A stretch of DNA of 64,000 nt. Origin: Rickettsiales bacterium. GTDB lineage: Bacteria > Pseudomonadota > Alphaproteobacteria > Rickettsiales > JABCZZ01. The stretch lies in the NCBI GenBank assembly GCA_035765535.1, contig DASTXE010000006.1, positions 496,001 through 560,000 of the forward strand, in the 5' to 3' direction. The notes under the pieces are model-generated. The model saw only the letters and a program-made list of their open reading frames with translations. It ran no database searches and had not been told where the DNA came from. This document shows, one piece after another, positions 27,930 through 36,776 of the stretch (positions are counted from its first letter, which is position 1; the number at the start of each line of letters is the position of its first letter). The translations under genes and the position numbers were made by a program.

Positions 27930-28052
27930 CTACGATCTCCCCAGCCATAGAAAAATACCACCAGAACCGTTTGGAACTGATGGCCGGGGAGTTAGTAAAC
28001 CTTCCATAGGAAAAGTCGCACATGCCTTTAGCTTGCGCCTGAACATACGCAT
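27930..28052 (-). CDS. Possible 40-aa leader ORF upstream of small peptide
   Basis: ATG 28052 follows GGGGAG and opens a 40-codon frame (MRMFRRKLK...FLWLGRS) that stops at 27930. The stop lies 4 bases before another ATG (27926), which starts a 69-codon frame overlapping the 35-aa peptide in a different phase. The arrangement could couple translation through the leader, like mok and hok. The protein sequence itself has no recognised features, and it may be only a regulatory frame. Confidence 0.3.
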   Translation of the reverse strand: MRMFRRKLKACATFPMEGLLTPRPSVPNGSGGIFLWLGRS

Positions 28053-28156
28053 ATGCCTCCCCGACCGAAAGCCGAGGAGTGAGAATAACGGTCACACAAA
28101 CCGCCTATGGAAGAGGTTACTACGCCCCAGAACGCTTACATTGCGTTCATGGGTAA

Positions 28157-28185
28157 ATAATGGATTACCTTGGGTAGAGTGTCAA
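28157..28185 (-). promoter_or_regulatory. Promoter of small-peptide copy A
   Basis: Read leftward: TTGACA (28185-28180), a 17-base spacer, CATTAT (28162-28157). Copy B has exactly the same -35, spacing and -10 although the spacer sequence differs, which supports a real promoter. Confidence 0.65.
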
Positions 28186-28326
28186 GAAAGGAGTATAAAT
28201 TAACGTCGTAAAGCAGAAACGACTGAATAAACAGCAATTTACAACCTTAACGCTTAATTTTAGTATCTTTATTCGCAGAAACAATTTATGAATACTTTAC
28301 GCACAAGAAATAGGACTGAATAAGAG

Positions 28327-29889
28327 ATGGTTAGCCAGGAAACAAAGAAAAGATTATGGGCGGTAGCAGATAAACTCCGTTCCAATATGGATGCTGCTGA
28401 ATATAAACATATCGTGCTTGGACTTATCTTCCTGAAATATGTCTCAGATACTTTTTCTGAGCACCGTAACGAATTGCAGCGTAAATTCACCAATCCGAAT
28501 GATGAATATTATCTTTCCAATCAGGGCAATCTGGCGCGAGAGTTGGAAGACCGGGATTATTATACAGAAGCAAACGTATTTTGGGTTCCCGAAAATGCAC
28601 GTTGGGACAGTATTCGTAACAATGCCAAGCAACCCAATTTGGGAAAATTGATTGATGAAGCTCTGCTTGCGATTGAAGCAGAAAACCCGCGCTTAAAGAA
28701 TATCCTGGATAAGCGCTTTGCCCGCACCGAGTTAGAGCCGGGGAAGTTGGGGGAGTTGGTTGACGAGATTTCCAAAATCGGATTTGAAGGCAAAGAAAAA
28801 GCAAAGGATGTGTTGGGAGAAGTATATGAATATTTCCTAGGCCAGTTTGCTAATGCCGAAGGCAAGAAGGGCGGACAGTTCTATACGCCCGCTTCGGTCG
28901 TGAAAATCATTGTGGAGATCATCGCACCGCATAAGGGCAAGGTCTATGACCCGTGCTGCGGTTCTGGCGGGATGTTCGTCCAGTCCGAGAAATTCCTTGA
29001 ATCGCACGGCGGTAAATTCGGCGATATCAGTATTTATGGACAAGAAGCCAACCCCACCACTTGGCGGCTGGTGGCGATGAATCTAGCGATTCGGGGAATG
29101 GACTTCAATCTGGGCAAGGAACCTGCCGACAGCTTCACCCGCAACCAGCATCCGGATTTACGGGCGGACTATATTATGGCTAACCCGCCGTTCAATATTT
29201 CCGACTGGTGGAATGAGAAACTCGCTGAGGATGTTCGCTGGGCTTACGGCACGCCGCCTGCCGGAAATGCCAACTATGCGTGGCTCTCCCATATCCTGTA
29301 TCATTTGAAGCCTTCGGGTCTTGCAGGGGTGGTGCTGGCCAACGGGTCCATGTCATCAAGCCAGAATAATGAAGGCGCGATCCGCAAGGAAATGATCGAA
29401 AAGGACGTGGTAGATTGCATGATCGCGCTGCCGCCACAGCTTTTCTTCAATACCCAGATTCCGGCCTGCCTGTGGTTTCTGACGAAGGATAAAAAGGCCA
29501 ACGGGCGCGACCGGCGCGGTGAAATCTTGTTCATTGACGCCCGCAAGCTGGGACGAATGGAAACCCGCGTGAACCGCGTGCTGGATGAGGCGGATATCGC
29601 AAAAATCGCCACCGCCTATCATGCCTGGCGCACGGACGGCGAAACCACGGCAAAATACGAAAACGTGCCGGGGTTTGTCTATGCCGCGAAGAAAGCGGAA
29701 GTGGCCGCCAATGATTATGTGCTGACGCCGGGCCGCTATGTCGGCGCGGAGGCGATAGAGGAAGATGACGAAGCCTTCGCCGAAAAAATGACCCGCTTGA
29801 CCAGTCACCTTAAAACCCTAATGGAAGAAGGCGCAACGCTGGATAATGAAATCCGCAGACAGCTTGAGAAGGTCGGGTATGGTTTCTAA
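28327..29889 (+). CDS. hsdM: Type I restriction-modification methyltransferase subunit
   Basis: HsdM methylates adenine and is needed for both modification and restriction. The 520-residue protein has the N-terminal HsdM helical domain (ETKKRLWAVADKLRSNMDAAEYKHIVLGLIFL), the AdoMet motif YDPCCGSGGMF (about residues 206-216) and the catalytic NPPF (about 286). GQFYTPASVV before the AdoMet motif is typical. The gene begins the cluster hsdM-hsdS-DUF3800-unknown-hsdR. Its end overlaps hsdS by 11 bases. Confidence 0.96.
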   Translation: MVSQETKKRLWAVADKLRSNMDAAEYKHIVLGLIFLKYVSDTFSEHRNELQRKFTNPNDEYYLSNQGNLARELEDRDYYTEANVFWVPENARWDSIRNNAKQPNLGKLIDEALLAIEAENPRLKNILDKRFARTELEPGKLGELVDEISKIGFEGKEKAKDVLGEVYEYFLGQFANAEGKKGGQFYTPASVVKIIVEIIAPHKGKVYDPCCGSGGMFVQSEKFLESHGGKFGDISIYGQEANPTTWRLVAMNLAIRGMDFNLGKEPADSFTRNQHPDLRADYIMANPPFNISDWWNEKLAEDVRWAYGTPPAGNANYAWLSHILYHLKPSGLAGVVLANGSMSSSQNNEGAIRKEMIEKDVVDCMIALPPQLFFNTQIPACLWFLTKDKKANGRDRRGEILFIDARKLGRMETRVNRVLDEADIAKIATAYHAWRTDGETTAKYENVPGFVYAAKKAEVAANDYVLTPGRYVGAEAIEEDDEAFAEKMTRLTSHLKTLMEEGATLDNEIRRQLEKVGYGF

Positions 29890-31192
29890 GCAAGCTTGGC
29901 GAAAGGTTTTTATTAAGAATGTGGCTCAGGTATTCGATGGGCCACATGCTACCCCCAAGACTGTTTCTGAAGGTCCGGTCTTTCTTGGGATTAACTCTCT
30001 AGATAATGGTCGACTCAATCTTGCCAACACTCGGCATGTTACAGAAGAGGATTATCTTTTATGGACACGCCGAGTCACGCCGCAAGCTAATGATATTGTA
30101 TTCTCCTATGAAACTAGGATCGGTGAAGCAGCAATAATTCCTGAAGGGTTGAAATGCTGTTTAGGGCGTCGTATGGGGCTAGTGAGAGTCGATTCTAATC
30201 AGCTTGATCCAAGATTTTTTCTCTATTCTTATTTATCACCTCAATACCAAGAGTTTTTACGATCAAAAAAAATTCATGGCAGTACTGTTGAACGCCTGGC
30301 ATTAACGGAATTTCCTAATTTTCCACTCGCTATTCCTGACATATCTGAGCAAAGAGAAATCATTAATATTCTAAGCTGCCTAGATAATAAAATTGAACTC
30401 AACCAGCAAATGAACAAAACGCTGGAAGCAATAGCGCGGACGTTATTCAAATCATGGTTCATAGATTTTGACCCCGTAAAAGCCAGGGCCGAAGGCCGCA
30501 AGCCTAACGGCATGGACGACGCCACCGCCACCCTGTTTCCATCCCGCTTTGTTGAATCTGAATTAGGAATGATTCCCGAGGGATGGAGCACAGCTCCTTT
30601 TGCTAGTCTTATACAGTTAATCGGTGGTGGAACCCCCAAAACAACTATAGCAGAGTATTGGAATGGTACTGTTCCTTGGTTTTCTGTGGTTGATGCGCCT
30701 GTTGAGGGTGATGTTTTTGTTATTGCAACAGAAAAAAATATTACAGAGACTGGACTAAAAAATTCATCTGCTCGTCTTTTACCTATAGGTACAACTATTA
30801 TTTCTGCGCGCGGAACAGTCGGACGTATTGCACTTGTTGGTGTCCCTATGGCAATGAATCAGTCATGTTACGGAATTAGAGGATTAGATGGAATTGGCGA
30901 TGCTTTTACATATTTTGCAACAAAATCTATATTATCAGAACTCAAAATACGAGCACATGGCTCTGTCTTTGATACAATCACTCGGGAAACATTTGGCAGT
31001 GTGCTTGCTATAAAGCCGTCGTTAGATAGTATTAATATTTTCGAACAACAGGTAGCGTCTCTATTCAAGCGCATCCTATCCAACTTACAGGCAACCAGAA
31101 ATCTAATGGCAATCCGCGACCTCCTGCTTCCCCGACTTATCTCCGGCAAATTGCGCATTGAAACTCAGAACGATATAGAGAGCGTGGCATGA
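29879..31192 (+). CDS. hsdS: Type I restriction-modification specificity subunit
   Basis: HsdS sets the DNA target through two target-recognition domains. Here TRD1 spans about residues 1-150 and TRD2 about 230-390. The conserved helical spacers follow each: LDNKIELNQQMNKTLEAIARTLFKSWFIDFDPVKARAEG after TRD1, and RNLMAIRDLLLPRLISGKLR at the end. The TRDs look AT-rich compared with the spacers, as is common where TRDs are exchanged. ATG 29879 lies inside the last codons of hsdM. The last bases overlap the DUF3800 gene start (ATGA). Confidence 0.93.
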   Translation: MVSKQAWRKVFIKNVAQVFDGPHATPKTVSEGPVFLGINSLDNGRLNLANTRHVTEEDYLLWTRRVTPQANDIVFSYETRIGEAAIIPEGLKCCLGRRMGLVRVDSNQLDPRFFLYSYLSPQYQEFLRSKKIHGSTVERLALTEFPNFPLAIPDISEQREIINILSCLDNKIELNQQMNKTLEAIARTLFKSWFIDFDPVKARAEGRKPNGMDDATATLFPSRFVESELGMIPEGWSTAPFASLIQLIGGGTPKTTIAEYWNGTVPWFSVVDAPVEGDVFVIATEKNITETGLKNSSARLLPIGTTIISARGTVGRIALVGVPMAMNQSCYGIRGLDGIGDAFTYFATKSILSELKIRAHGSVFDTITRETFGSVLAIKPSLDSINIFEQQVASLFKRILSNLQATRNLMAIRDLLLPRLISGKLRIETQNDIESVA

Positions 31193-31896
31193 CCAGTGTA
31201 ATCAATGTCTATTGCGATGAATCGTGCCACCTCCAGAAGGATGACGGCAAGGCAATGGTACTCGGTGCGCTGTATTGCAATGCAGAAGAAGTAAGGATAA
31301 TTGCAGATAAAGTGCGGGCGATTAAAAAGAAATATAACCTGCCGCGGTTGTTTGAAACAAAATGGACAAAAATATCCCCTTCAAAGAAAGACTATTACCT
31401 GGCTTTGGTGGATTATTTTTTTCATGAATCACCAGCGCGATTTCGTTGTGTTCTTATCCCGGATAAAACCAAACTTGATCATGCGCAGTATTACCAAACA
31501 CATGATGATTGGTACTACAAAATGTATTATGTCATGTTGCAATGGCTTATTCGGCCACCAAAAAAATATCATGTTTATATTGATATAAAGGATACGAAAA
31601 GTACCCAACGGGTAAAAACACTACAGGATTATTTAGCAAATCGTATATACGATTACTCTCGCGAGTGTATCGCCCGTGTCCAGCAAGTAAGATCGCATGA
31701 AGTCGAGCTTCTTCAATTGGCTGATCTTCTGATTGGAGCTGTTGCTTACGCAAGCCGCCATCCTCATAAAACGGGTGCAAAAGCTGAAATTGTCGAACGC
31801 ATATGCAAGTATTTGCCACAACAAAGCCTCTCAAAAAGCACGGCTTACAGTTATACCAAATTTAATCTGTTTGTTTGGGATGCAGGCATACAATGA
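31189..31896 (+). CDS. DUF3800 protein
   Basis: The start NVYCDESCHLQ and the later VYIDIKDTKS, then VELLQLADLLIGAVAYASR, match the DUF3800 pattern, a predicted RNase H-like fold with acidic residues at these places. DUF3800 proteins are common in mobile and defence loci; no activity is established that I know of. The 235-residue protein is coupled by an ATGA overlap both to hsdS before it and to the next gene after it, so it is expressed with the restriction system. Insertion between hsdS and hsdR is unusual. Confidence 0.82.
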   Translation: MTSVINVYCDESCHLQKDDGKAMVLGALYCNAEEVRIIADKVRAIKKKYNLPRLFETKWTKISPSKKDYYLALVDYFFHESPARFRCVLIPDKTKLDHAQYYQTHDDWYYKMYYVMLQWLIRPPKKYHVYIDIKDTKSTQRVKTLQDYLANRIYDYSRECIARVQQVRSHEVELLQLADLLIGAVAYASRHPHKTGAKAEIVERICKYLPQQSLSKSTAYSYTKFNLFVWDAGIQ

Positions 31897-32408
31897 CGTT
31901 ACCACCTCTTATCTTACTGGAAGAATATGGTGGCGATTGGCAGTGCTATCTAGAAACGGCTTATGCAATATTTTTAGAGACTGTAGTAAAAGGTGGATTA
32001 ACGTTTCTTGACAAACCAATTCGTTGTGCATGGAATCCCTCACATGATAACAAGCATTTCAGTTTCTGGCATGTCATTTCCGAACGGGCAGCCTCTGGTA
32101 AAGAAGAGGATAGAATTCCCGATATGCGCAGATGCGAGCGTATTACATGGATAGCGCATATTCTTAATAATATTGCCAACAGTCAGGAAGCTTTATGTTG
32201 GGAGAATCAGCGTACCAGCAAGCGAGGAGAACAAACACATACAGTTTTGTACTTGCAGAAAGAACGATATGTTATTGTTCTACGGAATAAAGAGGATTGT
32301 TATCAACTAATTACGACGTACTGTGTACAAAGGGAGCATAAACATAAAAAGCTTATACAAGAATATGAGGAGTCTGTTGATCCCAGAAATGACAAGGGGC
32401 GCCCATAA
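31893..32408 (+). CDS. Unknown protein coupled to DUF3800, possible nuclease
   Basis: ATG 31893 overlaps the DUF3800 stop (ATGA). The 171-residue protein has a conserved-looking core (RCAWNPSHDNKHFSFWHVISE and RCERITWIAHILNNI). Its end, RYVIVLRNKEDCYQLITTYCVQREHKHKKLIQEYEE, reads like the last strands of BECR-fold (barnase/EndoU/RelE-like) nucleases, where a short VxLxxxxxxYxLxTxY pattern is seen. This likeness is from memory and needs a profile search. It appears to form a two-gene unit with DUF3800. A weak hairpin (GGGGCG...CGCCCC) overlaps its end at 32396. Confidence 0.6.
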   Translation: MTLPPLILLEEYGGDWQCYLETAYAIFLETVVKGGLTFLDKPIRCAWNPSHDNKHFSFWHVISERAASGKEEDRIPDMRRCERITWIAHILNNIANSQEALCWENQRTSKRGEQTHTVLYLQKERYVIVLRNKEDCYQLITTYCVQREHKHKKLIQEYEESVDPRNDKGRP

Positions 32409-32590
32409 GGACGCCCCCAGATACTCCTTCCACACTAACACCATGTTACAGGATGGTGGGTGAGCTAGACCTATATTCTCAAACTCAGAACAAAAAGTCA
32501 ATAATTTTAAAACAGAAGAGAACAAATAAATGGGAAAAGTCAAGAAAAATATTGTATATTCAATAATTCTTGGTTGTTCTTAGTAGTATT

Positions 32591-35500
32591 ATGGCGATAA
32601 CTGAAGATAAATTAGAACAAGTGGCCTTGGACTGGTTCCAGGTGCTAGGCTATAAAAAGATTTATGGTCCTGACATTGCACCGCCGCCAGATGGTGAAAC
32701 CCCGGAGCGTGACAATTACCGGCAGGTGATCTTGCTGGAGCGACTCAGGAATCAGTTGCAGGTCATTAATCCTACAATTCCCGTTGTAGCAATTGATGAT
32801 GCCATAGGCCAGATCATGGCTCCGAACTTGCCAACCACAATTCAGATCAACCGGCAATTCCACCGCTGGCTACGTGACGGCGTAAGCGTACAGTACCAGC
32901 GTGACAGCGAAACGGTGGGCGATCTGGTATATCTGGCGGATTTCAATAATCCTGCAAACAACGACTGGCTGGCGGTCAACCAGTTTTCCATTCAGGGGCC
33001 GCACCATACGCGCCGCCCAGATATTGTGGTTTTCTTGAACGGCCTGCCGGTCGCCGTGCTGGAACTGAAAAACCCTGCCGACGAAGACGCGGATATATGG
33101 AAAGCTTTCGACCAACTCCAGACTTATAAAGAACAGATTCCCGATCTGTTCAACACCAATGAAATACTCGTTATCTCTGATGGCGTAACGGCACGTATGG
33201 GATCGCTGACCGCCGATAAGGAGCGTTTTTCCGCCTGGCGCACGATTGACGGCAAAACCAATGACCCGCTGGGGCAGATGCATGAACTGGAGACGCTTAT
33301 CAAGGGCGTTTTCCATAAAGAGTTCATGCTTGATTACCTGAAAAATTACATCCTGTTTGAAGAAGACAAGGCAGAGATCATCAAGAAAATTGCCGGATAC
33401 CACCAGTTCCACGCGATCCGGCTGGCAATGGCGCGGACGCTAGCGGCGTCTGCCGAAGGCGGCGACCATAAGGCCGGGGTTGTCTGGCATACGCAGGGAT
33501 CGGGCAAGAGCATCTCGATGGCCTGCTATGCGGGCAAGGTCATGACGCACCCGGACATGAAGAACCCGACGATTGTTGTTGTGACCGACCGTAACGATCT
33601 GGACGGCCAGCTATTCGGCACGTTCAGCACAGCAAAAGACCTGCTGCGTGAAACGCCAAAGCAGGCGGAAAGTCGTAGCGCTTTACGAACGCTGCTGGAT
33701 AACCGGCCTTCCGGCGGGATTATCTTTACTACTATCCAGAAATTCACTCCCGGCGAAGATGAAGACAGTTTCCCCGTATTGTCCGAGCGGCATAATATCG
33801 TGGTGATCTGCGATGAAGCGCACCGCACCCAATATGGGCTGGACGCTCGCATCAATAAGAAAGGCGAATATGAATATGGCTATGCCAAGCATATGCGCGA
33901 CGGCCTACCCAATGCTACCTTTATTGCCTTCACCGGCACGCCTGTTTCCCAGGCCGACAAAGACACGCGGGCCGTCTTCGGGCCGGATATCCATGTGTAC
34001 GATATGGAACAGGCGGAAAAAGATCAGGCCACCGTCAAAATCTACTATGAAGGCCGTCTGGCAAAGCTGGAACTGAAGGAAGACCAGAAACCCCACATAG
34101 ACGGTGAAGTGGAAGAACTGACCGAAGATGAGGAAGAAAGCGCTGCCGCTAAGATAAAGTCCCGTTGGGCTGCGCTAGAAAAGCTGGTGGGGGCCGAACC
34201 GCGTATTAAACAGGTGGCCGCTGATCTGGTGCAGCATTTTGAAGAGCGGCTTAGGACGATAGACGGTAAGGCAATGATTGTCGGCATGAGCCGGGATATA
34301 TGCGTACATCTTTACAACGCCATTGTTGACCTTCGCCCGGAATGGCATGACGACGATCCGAAAAAAGGCGTCATTAAAATCATCATGACGGGTTCATCCA
34401 GTGATAAGCCTATCCTGCGTCCTCATATATATTCCAAGCAGATTAAAAAAGACCTAGAAAAACGGTTTAAGAGTGTTGATGATCCATTCAAAATCGTCAT
34501 CGTGCGCGATATGTGGCTGACAGGATTCGATGTGCCATGCTTGCATACGATGTATATCGACAAGCCTATGCGTGGCCATAATCTGATGCAGGCTATTGCC
34601 CGTGTGAATCGCGTATTTAAAGACAAACCCGGCGGGTTGGTGGTGGACTATATCGGCATTGCCAATGAATTGCGGGAAGCCTTGAAGGAATACACCGCCA
34701 GCGGCGGCAAGGGCAAACCTACCGAGTTTATTGAGCAAGCGTTTGATCTGTTTATGGAAAAACTCAGCGTTGCACGTGGTATGATGCATGGGTTCGATTA
34801 CGCGGATTTTGAGTCCGAAGCTTTCGAACTTCTGCCCGGTGCAGCTAACCATGTTCTGGAACAGAAGGATGGCAAAAAACGCTTTGCCGATTGCATTACA
34901 GCAATGAGCCAGGCTTTCGCACTGTGCAGCACGTATGAAGATGCGCTTCCATACCGTGAGGAGGTTGCTTTCCTACAGGCGATCAAAGCGGTTATTACTA
35001 AGCACAGCACGGCTTCTAGCAAGCTTGATGATGAGAAACGAGAACATGCATTGCGACAGATCGTCAGCAAAGCTATTGCTGCTGATGGCGTCGTGGACAT
35101 TTTCGCTGCAGCAGGACTCAAGAATCCCAATATAGGGCTTTTGTCGGATGAATTCTTAAATGATGTACGCCTGCTTCCGCATAAGAATTTGGCGGTTGAA
35201 CTTCTGGAGAGGCTGCTGAAAAACGATATTAAGGCACGCTTCAAAAACAACGTGGTGCAAAATAAGAAATTCACCGACCTTTTGCAGCAAGCTCTTAATA
35301 AATACCGCAACCGCGCCATTGAAACTGCGCAGGTAATAGAAGAGTTGATCGCAATGGCTCAGGAATTTAGAGCAGCAGCGGAACGTGGGCAAGATTTAGG
35401 ACTAAGTGCAGATGAAATAGCATTTTACGATGCATTAGAAACCAACCAAGCATCCGTTAAAGAATTAGGGGATGACATTCTCCGGCAAATTGCTGTGGAA

Positions 35501-35683
35501 CTGACCGATCAGCTTCGTAAGAATGTATCAGTCGATTGGTCAGTGCGCGAAACTGTGCGAGCAAAGCTAAGGTTGTTGGTGAAGCGAATTTTGCGGAAAT
35601 ACAAATATCCGCCTGATCTTGAACAAAGAGCTATAGATTTGGTTTTGCAGCAGGCGGAGACGTTATCAGAGGCATGGGTGTAA
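32591..35683 (+). CDS. hsdR: Type I restriction-modification nuclease/translocase subunit
   Basis: HsdR translocates and cleaves unmodified DNA. The 1030-residue protein has the N-terminal PD-(D/E)xK nuclease ([20 protein letters not shown], about residues 140-160). Two RecA-like motor domains follow, with Walker A HTQGSGKS (about 298), DEAHRTQ (about 406) and FTGTP, then [12 protein letters not shown] in the second motor. The C-terminus is a helical HsdM-binding region. ATG 32591 ([10 protein letters not shown]) is the natural start. It is separated from hsdS by two extra genes. Confidence 0.95.
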   Translation: MAITEDKLEQVALDWFQVLGYKKIYGPDIAPPPDGETPERDNYRQVILLERLRNQLQVINPTIPVVAIDDAIGQIMAPNLPTTIQINRQFHRWLRDGVSVQYQRDSETVGDLVYLADFNNPANNDWLAVNQFSIQGPHHTRRPDIVVFLNGLPVAVLELKNPADEDADIWKAFDQLQTYKEQIPDLFNTNEILVISDGVTARMGSLTADKERFSAWRTIDGKTNDPLGQMHELETLIKGVFHKEFMLDYLKNYILFEEDKAEIIKKIAGYHQFHAIRLAMARTLAASAEGGDHKAGVVWHTQGSGKSISMACYAGKVMTHPDMKNPTIVVVTDRNDLDGQLFGTFSTAKDLLRETPKQAESRSALRTLLDNRPSGGIIFTTIQKFTPGEDEDSFPVLSERHNIVVICDEAHRTQYGLDARINKKGEYEYGYAKHMRDGLPNATFIAFTGTPVSQADKDTRAVFGPDIHVYDMEQAEKDQATVKIYYEGRLAKLELKEDQKPHIDGEVEELTEDEEESAAAKIKSRWAALEKLVGAEPRIKQVAADLVQHFEERLRTIDGKAMIVGMSRDICVHLYNAIVDLRPEWHDDDPKKGVIKIIMTGSSSDKPILRPHIYSKQIKKDLEKRFKSVDDPFKIVIVRDMWLTGFDVPCLHTMYIDKPMRGHNLMQAIARVNRVFKDKPGGLVVDYIGIANELREALKEYTASGGKGKPTEFIEQAFDLFMEKLSVARGMMHGFDYADFESEAFELLPGAANHVLEQKDGKKRFADCITAMSQAFALCSTYEDALPYREEVAFLQAIKAVITKHSTASSKLDDEKREHALRQIVSKAIAADGVVDIFAAAGLKNPNIGLLSDEFLNDVRLLPHKNLAVELLERLLKNDIKARFKNNVVQNKKFTDLLQQALNKYRNRAIETAQVIEELIAMAQEFRAAAERGQDLGLSADEIAFYDALETNQASVKELGDDILRQIAVELTDQLRKNVSVDWSVRETVRAKLRLLVKRILRKYKYPPDLEQRAIDLVLQQAETLSEAWV

Positions 35684-35695
35684 ATAGGTAATATT

Positions 35696-36709
35696 ATGGC
35701 ATTATGGTTGGCACGGGCTGGAAAACATGGTGAATTTGAACAGAAATTCTTAGAGGAAAATCGTATTTATCTTACATGGGAAGAATTAGAAGCAAGCTTA
35801 GCAAATGCTAAATCCTATGAAGATGTACGAGAGATCGTTTCCCGAACCTATACCGAGAGTCCAAAAGGCCAGATCACTAATTGGACCGGACAAATCAGCG
35901 CTTTTTCTGTATATATGCAGATAGGTGATCTTTTCGTGATGCCTCTTAAGCACCAGCCAGCTATTGCTATCGGTGTTATTGAGAGCGGATATCAATATGA
36001 TGCTAAAGCCTCTATGCCATATAGGCATTATCGCAAAGTAAAATGGCTCAATAAAGGTATTCCTCGTAATAAATTCGATCAGGATTTACTATATTCCTTT
36101 GGCGCTTTTCTGACATTTTGTGAGATTAAGCGTAATAATGCCGAATCACGAGTGAAAGCTATTCTTGGCAAAGGGAAAGAAGCTGCAAAGATTGATGCCA
36201 TTCCTGATGAAAATCAGGCTCAAATCAATATCGAGGAGTTAGCGCAAGATCAGCTAGCTAACTTTATTATCCGCAAATTTAAAGGATATGGACTTGAAAG
36301 ACTCGTGGAAGCCATTCTAAAAGCTCAAGGCTATATTACATATCATAGCCCCAAAGGCGCGGATGGTGGTAAAGATATTCTAGCATGCTCTGGCAATCTA
36401 GGCTTTGGCGAACAGAGAATTTGCGTACAGGTAAAGTCTGGTGATGCTCCTGTAGATTCTCCTACACTGGATCAACTTATTGGTGCCATGCAAAAAGTAA
36501 ATGCAACACATGGACTATTAGTGGCATGGGGCGGATTTAAACAAAGCCTGGAAAAAGAGCGCGCACGGCAATTTTTTATTGTACGTTTATGGGATCAAAA
36601 TGATTTAATTCAGCAAATCCAACAGCACTATGATAAACTTGAAGATGAAATTAAGGCTGAACTGCCATTAAAGCGCATTTGGATGATAGCTGATATAGAA
36701 AAAGAATAG
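35696..36709 (+). CDS. Mrr-type restriction endonuclease
   Basis: The C-terminal domain carries the Mrr catalytic signature: GADGGKDILACSG (about residues 220-232) and RICVQVKSGD (about 242-251), the D...QxK nuclease core. Mrr-type enzymes cut methylated or foreign DNA. The N-terminal 150 residues contain GDLFVMPLKHQPAIAIGVIESGYQY, which resembles a PUA/EVE-like wing that may sense modified bases. The 337-residue gene starts 12 bases after hsdR, so it is probably co-transcribed with the type I system. Confidence 0.87.
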   Translation: MALWLARAGKHGEFEQKFLEENRIYLTWEELEASLANAKSYEDVREIVSRTYTESPKGQITNWTGQISAFSVYMQIGDLFVMPLKHQPAIAIGVIESGYQYDAKASMPYRHYRKVKWLNKGIPRNKFDQDLLYSFGAFLTFCEIKRNNAESRVKAILGKGKEAAKIDAIPDENQAQINIEELAQDQLANFIIRKFKGYGLERLVEAILKAQGYITYHSPKGADGGKDILACSGNLGFGEQRICVQVKSGDAPVDSPTLDQLIGAMQKVNATHGLLVAWGGFKQSLEKERARQFFIVRLWDQNDLIQQIQQHYDKLEDEIKAELPLKRIWMIADIEKE

Positions 36710-36776
36710 GAATAATAAGAAAATAATCCTTATTAGCTACTATATTCGCCAGTGCTGCAAGTTTATAGAACATTGC

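Larger units (their letters stand above)
27842..28190 (-). promoter_or_regulatory. Long structured leader of small-peptide copy A
   Basis: This stretch holds a promoter (28157-28185), a hairpin at the predicted RNA start (GAACGC/GCGTTC, 28130-28148), and about 290 bases of leader before the 35-aa peptide. Three GGGGAG boxes occur, two of them followed by the shared word CGTATGTTCAG, which indicates internal duplication. Sequence resembling the leader of copy B includes CCGGCCATCAGT followed by TTTTCTATGG and GGGAGATCG. It fills the long gap between the FRG gene and hsdM. Confidence 0.55.
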
